The notes below the pieces were generated by a model, which did not search any database, was not told the origin of the DNA, and worked only from the letters and a program-made list of their open reading frames with translations. A stretch of 64,000 bases of DNA, from positions 59,783-123,782 of the forward strand of contig NZ_CP094829.1 in assembly GCF_022865125.1 (NCBI RefSeq). Reading direction: 5' to 3'. The translations under genes were made by a program, and so were the position numbers. This document shows, piece after piece, positions 33,711-42,498 of this stretch (within the stretch, counting starts at the first letter, position 1; each line of letters begins with the position of its first letter). The stretch comes from Acuticoccus sp. I52.16.1 (GTDB lineage: Bacteria > Pseudomonadota > Alphaproteobacteria > Rhizobiales > Amorphaceae).

Positions 33711-34366
33711 ACGCCGCTCCTTTGCATTTGAGGGCTGGTGGACACCTCACGCACCGCAGCCCCGCTCACAGGAACTCGACGCTCAGGCTCTGATGTCGCC
33801 GGCGCGTACCCGGCGGCGGCAGTGATGGTGGCGATGTATGCCCGCGTTTCGCGAAAGGGCGGTACACCGCCATGCTCGATCACGCGACGCGGGCCGGCGT
33901 TGTAGGCGGCGAGGGCCAGTCGAACGTCGCCGAAGCGGGCGAGCTGCGCCGTGAAGTACCGCGCGGCTCCATCCAAATTCTCGGCGGGATCGAAGGGATC
34001 GGAGACACCGAGGAGGTTCGCGGTCTCCGGCATGAGCTGCCCGAGACCTTGCGCGCCTTTCGGCGAAGTCGCCTGCGGATCGAACCCGCTTTCCTGATCG
34101 ATCAGCGCCACGAAGAAGTCCACGAACTCCGTGGCAGTGAGACCGGCGGTTCGCGGTCCCGGCCCTTCTGCGTGACGAAGGCCGATCGTGTACGCCATTG
34201 CGCGCAACTGGTTGCGGTCGGTCCATATAGGAACCGTCATCCGAGAGTCCTGCCGCGGATCGCCGGCAAGGGTCACAGCCCCATTCGATCCGAACTCCAT
34301 GACCATCGCAATCGACAGAGTCGCGTCGACGCAAAGCAGCATCGGTAGAAGGAGTAGGGATCGCAT
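33695..34366 (-). CDS. virB1: VirB1-type lytic transglycosylase
   Basis: The start at 34366 begins [15 protein letters not shown], a signal peptide. The transglycosylase domain shows [19 protein letters not shown] with the catalytic Glu, [17 protein letters not shown] and [13 protein letters not shown]. It opens the peptidoglycan for channel assembly. Overlaps virB2 by 16 bases. A second full copy is at 56306-56977. Confidence 0.92.
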   Translation of the reverse strand: MRSLLLLPMLLCVDATLSIAMVMEFGSNGAVTLAGDPRQDSRMTVPIWTDRNQLRAMAYTIGLRHAEGPGPRTAGLTATEFVDFFVALIDQESGFDPQATSPKGAQGLGQLMPETANLLGVSDPFDPAENLDGAARYFTAQLARFGDVRLALAAYNAGPRRVIEHGGVPPFRETRAYIATITAAAGYAPATSEPERRVPVSGAAVREVSTSPQMQRSGVWEFN

Positions 34367-34573
34367 CAGGCGAAGAGGTCGAGGACTCTTCCCCGGCGAA
34401 GATCGAGTACCAGCATGGGTGGGCGTGCGTATGGCCGTGCCATGGCGGTAAAAGGTGCGGTCCTGAATCCCGCGGCAGTAAGGATATAGGTCAGGCCACG
34501 GCCGGTACGGGTGCATCAATCTTAGATTGCGAAAATGACGATCAGGATCACCGCCGAGCCAAGAAACTCGACT
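34366..34573 (-). pseudogene. Degenerate small membrane protein gene upstream of virB1
   Basis: In one minus-strand frame VEFLGSAVILIVIFAI is followed by two stops, then sequence ending in VLDLFA and a TGA that overlaps the virB1 start (TGATG). The second T4SS copy has an intact 68-codon gene at this place (56977-57183) ending ALDLFA, so this copy appears decayed. Evidence is positional plus short similarity. Confidence 0.4.
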
Positions 34574-34753
34574 CATTGCGACCGCTCCCAGATGAGCGGG
34601 TGCTTATGACCCATGTCGGATCTATAAATACACCTTTTGAAGGAAAAATATTCAAAAAGAAAATCGCGTATTAACGATATTAATTCGAGCTGCTTATGTA
34701 ATTGTCGATAGACAAACTTATTTGTCTTCTTCGATTTCTTCAATAGAACGGTC

Positions 34754-35044
34754 TTAGTCGATCTTTTCAGTAGGAAGCCACGGTATGAAAACGCCGTCTT
34801 CGTTTGGAAACATACTTTGGTGATACGATAAAACAGCGTTGGCAGAGCGAATGCGTTTCGGCTCGCCATTCCTTGAGATGAAAACCTGAGATTCGGTTCC
34901 GTCGGAGCGAACGCCGAACACCAGCCAGTGGGTCTTACCGCTCTCATCTCTGATGGGATGATATCGAAGTGTCCCACCGGCATCCAAGAACGGTCGCACA
35001 ACATTGCCGAGCAGCACCTTTCCCTCTGTGTCTGGCTTCCTCAT
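34754..35044 (-). CDS. Conserved small cytoplasmic protein heading the virB operon
   Basis: The start at 35044 follows GGAGGG and gives MRKPDTEGKVLLGNVVRPFL. The 96-residue protein has LRYHPIRDESGKTHWLVFGV and QVFISRNGEPKRIRSA, a compact beta-rich pattern with no membrane segment. A paralogue with the same core heads the second virB fragment (57156-57533). The position at the head of both copies suggests a regulatory or accessory role in transfer; the family is not recognised. Confidence 0.7.
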   Translation of the reverse strand: MRKPDTEGKVLLGNVVRPFLDAGGTLRYHPIRDESGKTHWLVFGVRSDGTESQVFISRNGEPKRIRSANAVLSYHQSMFPNEDGVFIPWLPTEKID

Positions 35045-35129
35045 GTGACCCTCCAATCTCAAAGAGAGGTCAGCATAAAGATCCACATGCCGCGTTTCCA
35101 CGACGGCTCACTCAGGTTCATTCGCGATG

Positions 35130-35160
35130 ATTACACATCACATTTGCATCATAACGTCAA
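35130..35160 (-). promoter_or_regulatory. Candidate promoter of the virB operon
   Basis: In an AT-rich stretch upstream of 35044 the minus strand has TTGACG (35160-35155) and TGTAAT (35135-35130) with a 19-bp spacer. Tentative: spacing is long and no operator is evident. Confidence 0.35.
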
Positions 35161-35313
35161 TATGAATCAAATTTCAAAAATGAGTCCATTTTATGTTTAG
35201 TGTATCTTGTGCCCAGAGAATGGCCGCGGGCGTGTCGGTCGGACGCTAGATTTCACATGCAGCTGCTGGGGCGCTTATGGATGGGGATGATGGAGTCTCC
35301 AGTAGCTGGAGGA

Positions 35314-35582
35314 TCAACCCCCTATCTGTCGTCGATCGAGATGTGGTTCTTGTACCCGAACAATGGGATCGCGATGTCGGCGTGGCGCGTGCCGTCGTTG
35401 CGCTCGCGCGTCTTGCCGAAGACCAGCGTCCAGCGCGCGTCGCGGTCCTTCTGGCGCAGCTTCGCCGGATGGCCCTGCCACACCTCCGGGATGCGGTCGG
35501 CCTTGATGTCGGCCTTCTCGCCGTCGCTGTTGCGCTGCTTGGGCGCGGCGAATCCGCGATTGGGAGTCTGAAGTTCCTTCAG
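35314..35582 (-). pseudogene. IS5-family transposase fragment
   Basis: The minus strand encodes TPNRGFAAPKQRNSDGEKAD, then RIPEVWQGHPAKLRQKDRDA and ADIAIPLFGYKNHISIDD, an internal block of IS5-type DDE transposases. Both ends are missing and no inverted repeats are seen. It separates the virB region from the envelope operon and marks a junction between plasmid modules. Confidence 0.75.
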
Positions 35583-35590
35583 TCAATCAA

Positions 35591-36424
35591 TCACAACTCA
35601 AGTATCCGGGCCAACTCAATCGCACCAAGAATCACTGGTTGGTGAGCTAAGTAGATTGCCAGACTGTGACGGCCGGCTTGACACAGTCTCCGGACGAAAT
35701 GCGCCTTTCGAAACTTCCGAAAGGTTCGCTCTAACGCGTGAACCGCACCTTGCTTGGCCGCGCTCATCCCGAGAAGTGTTACCCCGAACCATGGGAATAC
35801 GGGCACAAAGTCTAGGCTGGGTGGCGCGGAAGACGAGAAGCCAATCCAAGCGAGCCATGGGGCATTGAAGGCGTCGAAGGAACTCATAATGCCGGCGAGG
35901 ATCACGAAAATTCCCAGCTGCGCGAGACTCGCGGAATCGAGGCCGAGAAGTAAAGCGCCAAGGAGACTCGCGACAACAATCGCGTGGAGAATCCCGAAGT
36001 AGACAAAGGCGTCCGGAACGAAAAGAAATGTCGCTCCCGTGACAGTGAGCGCGGCAACTGCGATTGCGAAAACCCGTTTGGCGAATCCTCGTATTCGAAA
36101 GCCTCTGCGGTGAGCGAGCACTAACCCGACACCTACCAGCGCCATAAAAGTCGCCGCCAGAGTGCGTCCGAATGCGATCCAGGCAGGATGGGTCGCCAAA
36201 CCCGTAGGGACAGAACCGTAAAGATCGAGATCCCAAACCAAGTGGAACAGAACCACTCCCGTAATGGCGCATCCCCTAACCGCGTCGACTACAATTAGTC
36301 GGCTCGTTGCGGAGGCTTTGCGTCCGTCCAAAAGGTTGCTGGAGAATGCAGCGCACATCCTGCGCCGAAAATCGGTCAAACCGAGCAAGAGACCTGATCC
36401 GCATCCGTCATACGGACTATCCAT
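35591..36424 (-). CDS. DUF1624 / acyltransferase-like membrane protein
   Basis: The start at 36424 overlaps the preceding stop by 8 bases. The protein (277 aa) has seven to eight membrane helices and begins its membrane part with RLIVVDAVRGCAITGVVLFHLVWDL, the DUF1624 signature (Asp-x-x-Arg-Gly and a membrane His) shared with heparan-alpha-glucosaminide acetyltransferases and YeiB. Possibly transfers an acyl group onto an envelope glycan. Last gene of the envelope operon. Confidence 0.8.
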   Translation of the reverse strand: MDSPYDGCGSGLLLGLTDFRRRMCAAFSSNLLDGRKASATSRLIVVDAVRGCAITGVVLFHLVWDLDLYGSVPTGLATHPAWIAFGRTLAATFMALVGVGLVLAHRRGFRIRGFAKRVFAIAVAALTVTGATFLFVPDAFVYFGILHAIVVASLLGALLLGLDSASLAQLGIFVILAGIMSSFDAFNAPWLAWIGFSSSAPPSLDFVPVFPWFGVTLLGMSAAKQGAVHALERTFRKFRKAHFVRRLCQAGRHSLAIYLAHQPVILGAIELARILEL

Positions 36425-37367
36425 CAGTAATTCTTGGGAGCGGATCAACAGGCTTTGCGTTATTTCGTAGTTCAAAGTGCAATTGGGGTGAAGTTATTTT
36501 TCCCGTCTGACCAACGGTTGCTATGGTATCTCCTCTATTTACCGTATCTCCGCGGCGGACTTTGATTTTGTCATTGTGAGCATAGACAGAAACCCAACCG
36601 TTATTGTGTTTAATAAGCACCAAATTGCCAAAGTCCTTAATGCCATTACCTGCGTAGATTACAGTTCCGGCGGATGCCGCAAGCACCGGAGTGCCGGCCG
36701 GGGCCGCTAGATAAATTCCACTGTTAACTTCTCCGTTCGACTGAATGCCAAATCCTGATACAATTTTTCCTCTAATAGGCCAAAAGAATCGAATTGGGGT
36801 TGATTTATCTTCTGATGACAATCGAGACGATGGTTGCACAGAAGCAGAATCATAAATATCTTTTGAATCGATAGATTCTTCAATTGAGTATTCTGATTGA
36901 GCGTTACCATCAGGATTTTCATTTTTATATTGACGATCAATCAAATGCGCCTCAGATGAAAGTTTATTTTGATTTGTGGAGTCTTGTAATTTTTGAGACG
37001 AGTCGACATTATTTGCTGTGTTAGGCATTGGGAGCGCCCTTTGTCGATCGGCGTGACTTGGGTCTCCACCTCCATCGTCAGCGTCATAGCTCTTCAACGG
37101 GCTGGCAATTGTTGAACTTGGTCGGGGGCTTGTAGTTGGCGCGACGGAATCGTCCGACGCGGCCGTCGTGTTGAGGGGTGCGGAGCCCGAGCGTCCCTTT
37201 GGACTGCTGTCGACGACACTGGCCTGCGTGGATGGGTTGGGGGTCGTGGAGGTCGCGAAAATGGGGGAATTGTATCCTCTGTTGGAGCTTGAGCATCCAG
37301 CGACGGGCAACGTGAGTAATATCGCGGAGACGACAAAGCACCCGGGATACCTATATTTCAATCTCAC
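36417..37367 (-). CDS. NlpD-like lipoprotein with degenerate M23 domain
   Basis: This 316-residue protein has a lipobox (LLTLPVAGC), a long Ser/Thr/Asn-rich linker to about residue 190 and a C-terminal LytM/M23 domain (PIRGKIVSGFGIQ to LHFELR). The usual metal-binding His and Asp of the first motif are replaced (NSGIYL where active enzymes have HxGxD), while the distal HFE is kept. Such domains in NlpD and EnvC activate amidases rather than cut peptidoglycan. More AT-rich than its neighbours. Confidence 0.82.
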   Translation of the reverse strand: MRLKYRYPGCFVVSAILLTLPVAGCSSSNRGYNSPIFATSTTPNPSTQASVVDSSPKGRSGSAPLNTTAASDDSVAPTTSPRPSSTIASPLKSYDADDGGGDPSHADRQRALPMPNTANNVDSSQKLQDSTNQNKLSSEAHLIDRQYKNENPDGNAQSEYSIEESIDSKDIYDSASVQPSSRLSSEDKSTPIRFFWPIRGKIVSGFGIQSNGEVNSGIYLAAPAGTPVLAASAGTVIYAGNGIKDFGNLVLIKHNNGWVSVYAHNDKIKVRRGDTVNRGDTIATVGQTGKITSPQLHFELRNNAKPVDPLPRITDG

Positions 37368-37501
37368 AATTTTACTCCTGCGAGATTAGGGTGGATATAT
37401 CATAGGCCATGAATAATATTCGGATGATCTGCAAATAGTACAGTTTTAGTGATTATAAATACAAATATCTTACAGATTAATATTTCGCGTATCTTCCTCC
37501 G

Positions 37502-38167
37502 TCAGGCGGCCGGCGGATCGTCGGGCGGAAGCACTACGACCCGCGTGCCCACGGGCACTCGGTCATAAAGGTCGATGACATCCTGATTGATAAGACGCAC
37601 ACAGCCTGACGATACCGCGCGGCCTATCGAATAGGCCTCTTGCGTGCCGTGCAGACGATAGAGCGTGTCTTGCCCGTTCTGATAGAGGTAGAGTGCCCGC
37701 GCGCCGAGCGGATTGCTGAGGCTTGGCTCCATGCCTTCCCGGTACGGCTCCAGGTCGGGGTCGCGGGCGATCATCTCCGCTGGAGGTGTCCAGGTGGGCC
37801 ATTCCTGTTTTCGGCGGATGATCGCGGTTCCGGACCACGAGAAGCCAGCACGCCCGACACCTATTCCGTATCTCAGCGCCCGACCGTCTTCGCGAACGAG
37901 GTAAAGATAGCGCGATGCGGTGTCGACGACGATCGTTCCCGGTCGTTCGCCGGTCGGATCGAGAACCTCACGTCGATAGAATTCGGGTTCGATCTTCGAA
38001 AGGTCGACTGCGGGGATCGGAAAGCGCTCCTCGGGCCGCGGCCCATACATTGCCGTCACCTGTGGGGATATCGTGGGGGTGACGGGAACTTCCGGTACCG
38101 CTTGACATCCAGCGGCGGCGAAAGCGCCAAAGCCAGCGACGACAGTGCGGCGGGAGATTTCGATCAT
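37502..38167 (-). CDS. L,D-transpeptidase (YkuD domain) lipoprotein
   Basis: This protein of about 221 residues starts MIEISRRTVVAGFGAF with a Tat-like/lipoprotein leader ending AAAGC. The YkuD catalytic motif is RLHGTQEAYSIGRAVSSGC followed by VRL, with the nucleophilic Cys. It forms 3-3 peptidoglycan cross-links or attaches proteins to the wall. A GTG at 38176 is an alternative start. Part of the leftward envelope operon. Confidence 0.9.
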   Translation of the reverse strand: MIEISRRTVVAGFGAFAAAGCQAVPEVPVTPTISPQVTAMYGPRPEERFPIPAVDLSKIEPEFYRREVLDPTGERPGTIVVDTASRYLYLVREDGRALRYGIGVGRAGFSWSGTAIIRRKQEWPTWTPPAEMIARDPDLEPYREGMEPSLSNPLGARALYLYQNGQDTLYRLHGTQEAYSIGRAVSSGCVRLINQDVIDLYDRVPVGTRVVVLPPDDPPAA

Positions 38168-38333
38168 AGGTGACACTCGCTAGCTCTCGGCTTGGCCGCG
38201 CCGTCTCCTCGCGACCGCGTGGCATGAAATTGCTTTTGATGTGCAGTACGTGAGTGCTCTCTCCGGAGCGAGATCGCTTGGTCGGTCCTGGCTTTTTTCG
38301 TACTCGGCGCGGATCCGTGGGGCATCTTGGGAC

Positions 38334-40310
38334 TCACGTCATCGAACGATGCGCATCACCGTGCGCGGTCTCGTCCAGCGCATCTATGCGCTTGCGTTCC
38401 TCCTCGAATGCGCGGAGTGCATCGCCGGACAATTCACGCTCGTGGGGGACGCGCTGTCTCAGCGGGTCGACGCGTCGGCCGTTGACCGACAACTCGTAAT
38501 GCAAGTGATTGCCGGTCGAGAGCCCTGACGTCCCGACGTATCCGATCACATCGCCTTGGCGAACGGAGCTGCCGGCCTTGATGTCGGCGGCGATTTTCGA
38601 CATGTGCGCGTAAAGTGCTTCGTAGCCGTTTTCGAGCCTCAGCTGAACGGCGCGGCCGAACCCTCCCTGCCAACCTGCCCGAGATACCGTCGCATTCCCG
38701 GCGGCATAAATCGGTGTGCCGCGCGAGGCGGCCCAGTCCACTCCGGTGTGCATCTTGCTGGTTTTCAGGATCGGATGGCGGCGCATTCCGAAGCCGGATC
38801 GGAATGCACCTCCAGCCATCGGCTTGCGCAGGAGCAGACGTGACACGCTACGGCCGCGCTTGTCATAGAGCTCGACCTTGCGGCTCTCAGGATCCTGAAA
38901 GCGATAAGCGCGATACTCGACACCATTGAGTGTAAGCGCGGCGAACAAGATTTCCTCTCCTGCCGCGTCATTAGTGGATCGATCCTCCCCGTCTTGCTGG
39001 GAGAAAATTACTTCAATCCGGTCGTGCGCGCCGACGGGCCGGGTCAGATCGGCCTCGAATGCGAACGCACGGATCAGCTCACCGATCAGACGTTCAGGGA
39101 CTCCCTTCGTCAAAGCTGCTTGATATAGACCCTCATAGACGGTCGGGCTGCCGCGTCCGCCCGGATCCGGCAGTTTGGTTTCGGCGATGGGCGGCGGTGC
39201 CGTCCTGGTAAGCCGCGCGACAGTGAGATCTCCGGCATCGGTCCGGGCGAAACTCAGGAGCGGTTCTCCGTCACGATAGGCGGTGAAGCGTTCGATCTGT
39301 CTACCGGATGAACCCGCCTTCGCGAGACCAAAGTTTATCTCTACGATATCGCCGGCCTCGAGCGTGCCGCCATTGAGGCCGACACTCATAACCTCGCGGG
39401 ACCGCTCCGCCTCAGCGGGCGCGACTCCACTGCCTATGAGAATGTCTCGAATCGTATCGTTCGGCTGAACTAGATCGACGAGCGTATTCAGGGAGCGAGC
39501 CGACACATCCGCCGACTTAACAAGGTAGGTAATATTGGCGTCCAAGACTGTCACGTTGGATGGCACGTACAGTGTTTCAGTAAAGCTCTCGAGCGGAACG
39601 TCTGATGACGTCATCTCTTGAGCGTATTTGCTATTAACGGAGCCTTCTAGGTGTGAATCCGAGTACGAATTAGTAACATGAGACAGATCATACTCCATTG
39701 AGCTAATATCTTGTTCATTATCAAAATCGTAATCTTGAGGGAACGGCGTTATTTCGACAGAAAAATCCGAATTTAGTTCGCCGGAATATATTTGACTCGA
39801 CGTTTTGAGGGGCTCTGGAAGCGATCTGATCGTATTTGCGAGATTGTACGGAGGAATCGTTCCTTTTAGTGATTCGCGAGATTGAAGAAAGGGTTGAGAT
39901 ACAAAGCGGTAGGGCCTGGTTTCAACAATCTGCTTCTCACTTTCTTGTTTGACGACCGCTACAGCCATCGTCGTCTCGTGCGCCTCGTCGATAGCCTCGG
40001 GTTCCTCCCGCGCCGCAATGTCACCTTTGGCTGATGGCGCACCGAAGTTCGATTTCCGCGGCGCTGTTTGTGCAACGATCGTATCGAGAATGACCGGCTG
40101 CTGCGCCTTATAAAGCGTTGCCCAAAGGGCCCCGGCCACCAAAACTGTCGATGTTACACTCATTGCGAGGAAGGCGAGTTGCCACCGTGTAGGATCGGAA
40201 GAACGCAGGAATCTCCGTCGATCGAATTGCGCATCGATGGAGATTGGAGGGAGATCCCCCAAATCGTCGAGCCTTTCGCGCCTGCCCGTTTCAAACCGCT
40301 TTCGTCCCAT
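38334..40310 (-). CDS. M23 family peptidoglycan endopeptidase, MepM-like
   Basis: This 658-residue protein has one N-terminal membrane anchor (WQLAFLAMSVTSTVLVAGAL), a long variable region, OapA/LysM-like and SH3-like segments, and a C-terminal M23 domain with intact metal ligands: FGMRRHPILKTSKMHTGVDW and GNHLHYEL. Cuts peptide cross-links in peptidoglycan. Overlaps the STAS gene by one base. Confidence 0.9.
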   Translation of the reverse strand: MGRKRFETGRRERLDDLGDLPPISIDAQFDRRRFLRSSDPTRWQLAFLAMSVTSTVLVAGALWATLYKAQQPVILDTIVAQTAPRKSNFGAPSAKGDIAAREEPEAIDEAHETTMAVAVVKQESEKQIVETRPYRFVSQPFLQSRESLKGTIPPYNLANTIRSLPEPLKTSSQIYSGELNSDFSVEITPFPQDYDFDNEQDISSMEYDLSHVTNSYSDSHLEGSVNSKYAQEMTSSDVPLESFTETLYVPSNVTVLDANITYLVKSADVSARSLNTLVDLVQPNDTIRDILIGSGVAPAEAERSREVMSVGLNGGTLEAGDIVEINFGLAKAGSSGRQIERFTAYRDGEPLLSFARTDAGDLTVARLTRTAPPPIAETKLPDPGGRGSPTVYEGLYQAALTKGVPERLIGELIRAFAFEADLTRPVGAHDRIEVIFSQQDGEDRSTNDAAGEEILFAALTLNGVEYRAYRFQDPESRKVELYDKRGRSVSRLLLRKPMAGGAFRSGFGMRRHPILKTSKMHTGVDWAASRGTPIYAAGNATVSRAGWQGGFGRAVQLRLENGYEALYAHMSKIAADIKAGSSVRQGDVIGYVGTSGLSTGNHLHYELSVNGRRVDPLRQRVPHERELSGDALRAFEEERKRIDALDETAHGDAHRSMT

Positions 40311-40672
40311 CAGGCGCGCCGCGCCCAGTCGACAGCTTGCTCCGCTTCGCCGGCATCAAACCAACGCATCTCGGCACGGGTCAGAAAACTCGCAACCGCA
40401 ACTCCCAACTCCATCCACTTCTGATCACCCACGATGGCGATTCGGTTGAAATCATTCCAATGAATGATGTCTATCCGAACATATTCGGAAAATGTTTCTG
40501 GATCTGAGTACCCAGTAAATCTGGAAAGATCTACTACAAGACCTGGTTGATGCGCGGAAGCAAGTGACTCCTGAAGGAGGATATGAATTCCATAGAGATC
40601 GTCATCTGTGAGACTTCCCTCGCAAGCGATCCCGACGATATCAGGATATTCCTTCAAGGACTCAGTGAACAT
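40310..40672 (-). CDS. SpoIIAA-like STAS-domain protein
   Basis: Start placed at ATG 40672 because GAGGA lies 8 bases upstream; a GTG at 40690 is the longer option. The product is about 120 residues with GIACEGSLTDDDLYGIHILL, VVDLSRFTGYSDPETFSEYV and the terminal WFDAGEAEQAVDWA, the SpoIIAA-like STAS fold (DUF3478). Such proteins are common in stress-linked operons; biochemical role unknown. First gene after a MerR-type promoter at 40706-40736. Confidence 0.85.
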   Translation of the reverse strand: MFTESLKEYPDIVGIACEGSLTDDDLYGIHILLQESLASAHQPGLVVDLSRFTGYSDPETFSEYVRIDIIHWNDFNRIAIVGDQKWMELGVAVASFLTRAEMRWFDAGEAEQAVDWARRA

Positions 40673-40705
40673 GAAGGTGGTCCTCGACACGGAGACAACA
40701 AGCGG

Positions 40706-40736
40706 AGCTTAGGGGCTCTAGCCACTAGAGCTTCAA
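40706..40736 (-). promoter_or_regulatory. MerR-type promoter driving the envelope operon
   Basis: On the minus strand TTGAAG (40736-40731) and TAAGCT (40711-40706) are 19 bp apart, the overlong spacing of MerR-activated promoters. The spacer holds a perfect dyad GCTCTAG/CTAGAGC with a 3-bp centre (40715-40731). The start at 40672 would lie about 27 nt downstream of transcription start. Confidence 0.8.
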
Positions 40737-40879
40737 GAGGGTGGGAGTGACAATTGCGCTTTGATAGCCCGCAAACCCCGCCGTATCCTCGTTGGCGATT
40801 GCGTAACGATTACGTGAGGTGGGGATGGCCTTGTCCCTCTGGGCCGCCTGACTTGGCGGGAGCAACGCCAAGCTGGCGC

Positions 40880-41308
40880 TTAAGCGCCTATCCCTTCATG
40901 GTCGGTCAAGCATTCCGAGTGGTCGCGCAGAACCTCCAGAACCCGACATCCGGCAGTGCTGCCACCCCCACACTCTTGTACCATCCGGGCAAGCTCTGTC
41001 CGAAGCGCCTCGAGGCGGGCGATCCGCTTCTCGACCTGCCTTAGCTGTCGGCGAGCGATAATGTCCGCCTCCGCGCACGGCCTGCTGGGCTGATCCGACA
41101 AATCGAGCAGCTCACGAATCGCCTCCAGAGAGAAACCCAGCTGACGCGCATGTCGAATGAATGCAAGCCGATCCTGCTCGTTATCTCCGTACCGGCGTTG
41201 CCCGCCTTCTGTGCGATCTGGCTCCGGCATCAGGCCGATTTGCTCATAGTAGCGGATGGTCTGGACCTTTGTTCCGGTCTTCCGTCCTAGGGCACCTATT
41301 GTCAGCAT
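40880..41308 (-). CDS. MerR-family heavy-metal regulator
   Basis: This 142-residue protein has a MerR HTH (MLTIGALGRKTGTKVQTIRY, then YEQIGLMPEPDRTEGGQRRY) and a C-terminal metal site: a Cys at the position typical of divalent-metal sensors (RPCAEAD), and ECGGGSTAGC plus a further Cys in HSECLTDH. The conserved early Cys argues for a Zn/Cd/Pb/Hg sensor rather than a Cu(I) sensor. It is divergent from the SCO operon with a MerR-type promoter between, and three related sites occur nearby. Confidence 0.9.
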   Translation of the reverse strand: MLTIGALGRKTGTKVQTIRYYEQIGLMPEPDRTEGGQRRYGDNEQDRLAFIRHARQLGFSLEAIRELLDLSDQPSRPCAEADIIARRQLRQVEKRIARLEALRTELARMVQECGGGSTAGCRVLEVLRDHSECLTDHEGIGA

Positions 41309-41403
41309 GGGGGGTCCTCCAAGGCTATCTTACCCGCGAAGCTCCGCACCGAGGCATCGAGATTGCCGTGGCGTGACAATCGGTCTTCGTTGGGCAACAG
41401 GGC

Positions 41404-41434
41404 TTGAACCTACAGTGGCTAGAGGATGTAGCGG
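41404..41434 (+). promoter_or_regulatory. MerR-type promoter of the SCO-Dsb-LspA operon
   Basis: TTGAAC (41404-41409) and TAGCGG (41429-41434) are separated by 19 bp containing the imperfect dyad CTACAGTGGCTAGAG. Its layout closely matches the other three sites in the window. It lies between divergent merR and the SCO gene. Confidence 0.75.
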
Positions 41435-41455
41435 TTCGGATAGCTGAAGCCAAAG

Positions 41456-42076
41456 GTGAACGATCCGTTGAGTTTGAGTGCAGTCCGAATAATCCTGTGG
41501 GTGCTGGCGGGCGTCGGATTGATCGCGTTTGCCCTGCTATCTGTGTGGGCCACCCGTCGCGGTGACCCCAGAGAGGTACAACCCGATCCACCCTTTTATG
41601 CGGATTTCTCGCTCACCGATCAGCGGGGCAATTTGCGTACTGACGAGGATTTCGCTGGTCGCTGGATGCTGGTGTTCTTTGGCTTCGCAAATTGTCCTGA
41701 CATTTGCCCCACGACCCTTGTTGAGGTCTCGCTGATCCTAAAGGAACTCGGAGGCGACGCTGATAAAGTTCAGCCCCTTTTCATATCGGTTGACCCTGAG
41801 CGAGATACTATCGATGAGCTTGCTAATTATCTGCCTAGTTTCGATGAAAGAATAGTAGGCCTGACGGGAACCGTAGAGCAAATTGATAAAACGGCAAAAT
41901 CATTCAGAGTTTACTACGAGAAGATAGAAGAGCCATCAACGCCGGCAGGCTACACGATGGCGCACTCGTCGCAGCTGTTCCTCTTCGATCGCAGTGGGGG
42001 TTTCGTCACCTCTTACTCCTACGGAACGCCGGCGGAAGAGGTCGCCCTCGATTTGGAAAAACGGATGAGACAATGA
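41456..42076 (+). CDS. SCO1/SenC copper chaperone (second paralogue)
   Basis: This 206-residue protein has an N-terminal anchor (ILWVLAGVGLIAFALLSVWA) and the SCO core GFANCPDICPTTL with the CxxxC site, SVDPERDTIDEL and a distal His in YTMAHSSQLFLFD. Loads copper into oxidases or buffers periplasmic Cu. First gene of the metal-regulated operon; ATGA overlap with dsbB. Confidence 0.93.
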   Translation: MNDPLSLSAVRIILWVLAGVGLIAFALLSVWATRRGDPREVQPDPPFYADFSLTDQRGNLRTDEDFAGRWMLVFFGFANCPDICPTTLVEVSLILKELGGDADKVQPLFISVDPERDTIDELANYLPSFDERIVGLTGTVEQIDKTAKSFRVYYEKIEEPSTPAGYTMAHSSQLFLFDRSGGFVTSYSYGTPAEEVALDLEKRMRQ

Positions 42077-42498
42077 CACCGCATCTACTCAAGGAGGGGG
42101 CGCTAGCCGCTGCATGGCTCATGGCTTTGTTCGCGTCCCTCGCGGTCCTCTTTGTCGGCGAGGTGATGGGACAACAGCCCTGCGTCCTGTGCTGGTTTCA
42201 GCGCGCCTTCATGTTTCCGCTCGCCATTGTTCTTGGGCTCGGTCTATGGACTCGGGATCGGACGGTCGGTCGCTACGGTGTCCTTCTCGCGCTCATGGGC
42301 GGTGCGATCGCACTTTGGCATGTCGGACTGTATTTCGGCTTCCTTCCGGAAAAGATCCAGCCTTGTGAAGCCACCGGACCTTCGTGCACCGATGCCGATC
42401 AGCTCGTTCTCGGCCTGCCCATTCCGGCCCTGTCCCTTTTGGCGTTCGCTTTGATTGGCGCTTTGTCCGCCATCTCCTTGAGGGAAGCTTCCGCATGA
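42073..42498 (+). CDS. dsbB: DsbB-type disulfide oxidoreductase
   Basis: This 141-residue protein has four membrane helices and both DsbB cysteine pairs: QQPCVLCWFQRAF and the periplasmic loop IQPCEATGPSC. It reoxidises DsbA using quinone. Short overlaps with SCO and dsbA genes on either side show a single operon. Confidence 0.92.
   Translation: MTPHLLKEGALAAAWLMALFASLAVLFVGEVMGQQPCVLCWFQRAFMFPLAIVLGLGLWTRDRTVGRYGVLLALMGGAIALWHVGLYFGFLPEKIQPCEATGPSCTDADQLVLGLPIPALSLLAFALIGALSAISLREASA

Noticed and set aside
34573..35004. 143-codon minus-strand frame overlapping the conserved small protein at the virB head
   Set aside because: Out-of-frame shadow; in the second copy (57212-57493) the real frame is much better conserved than this one.
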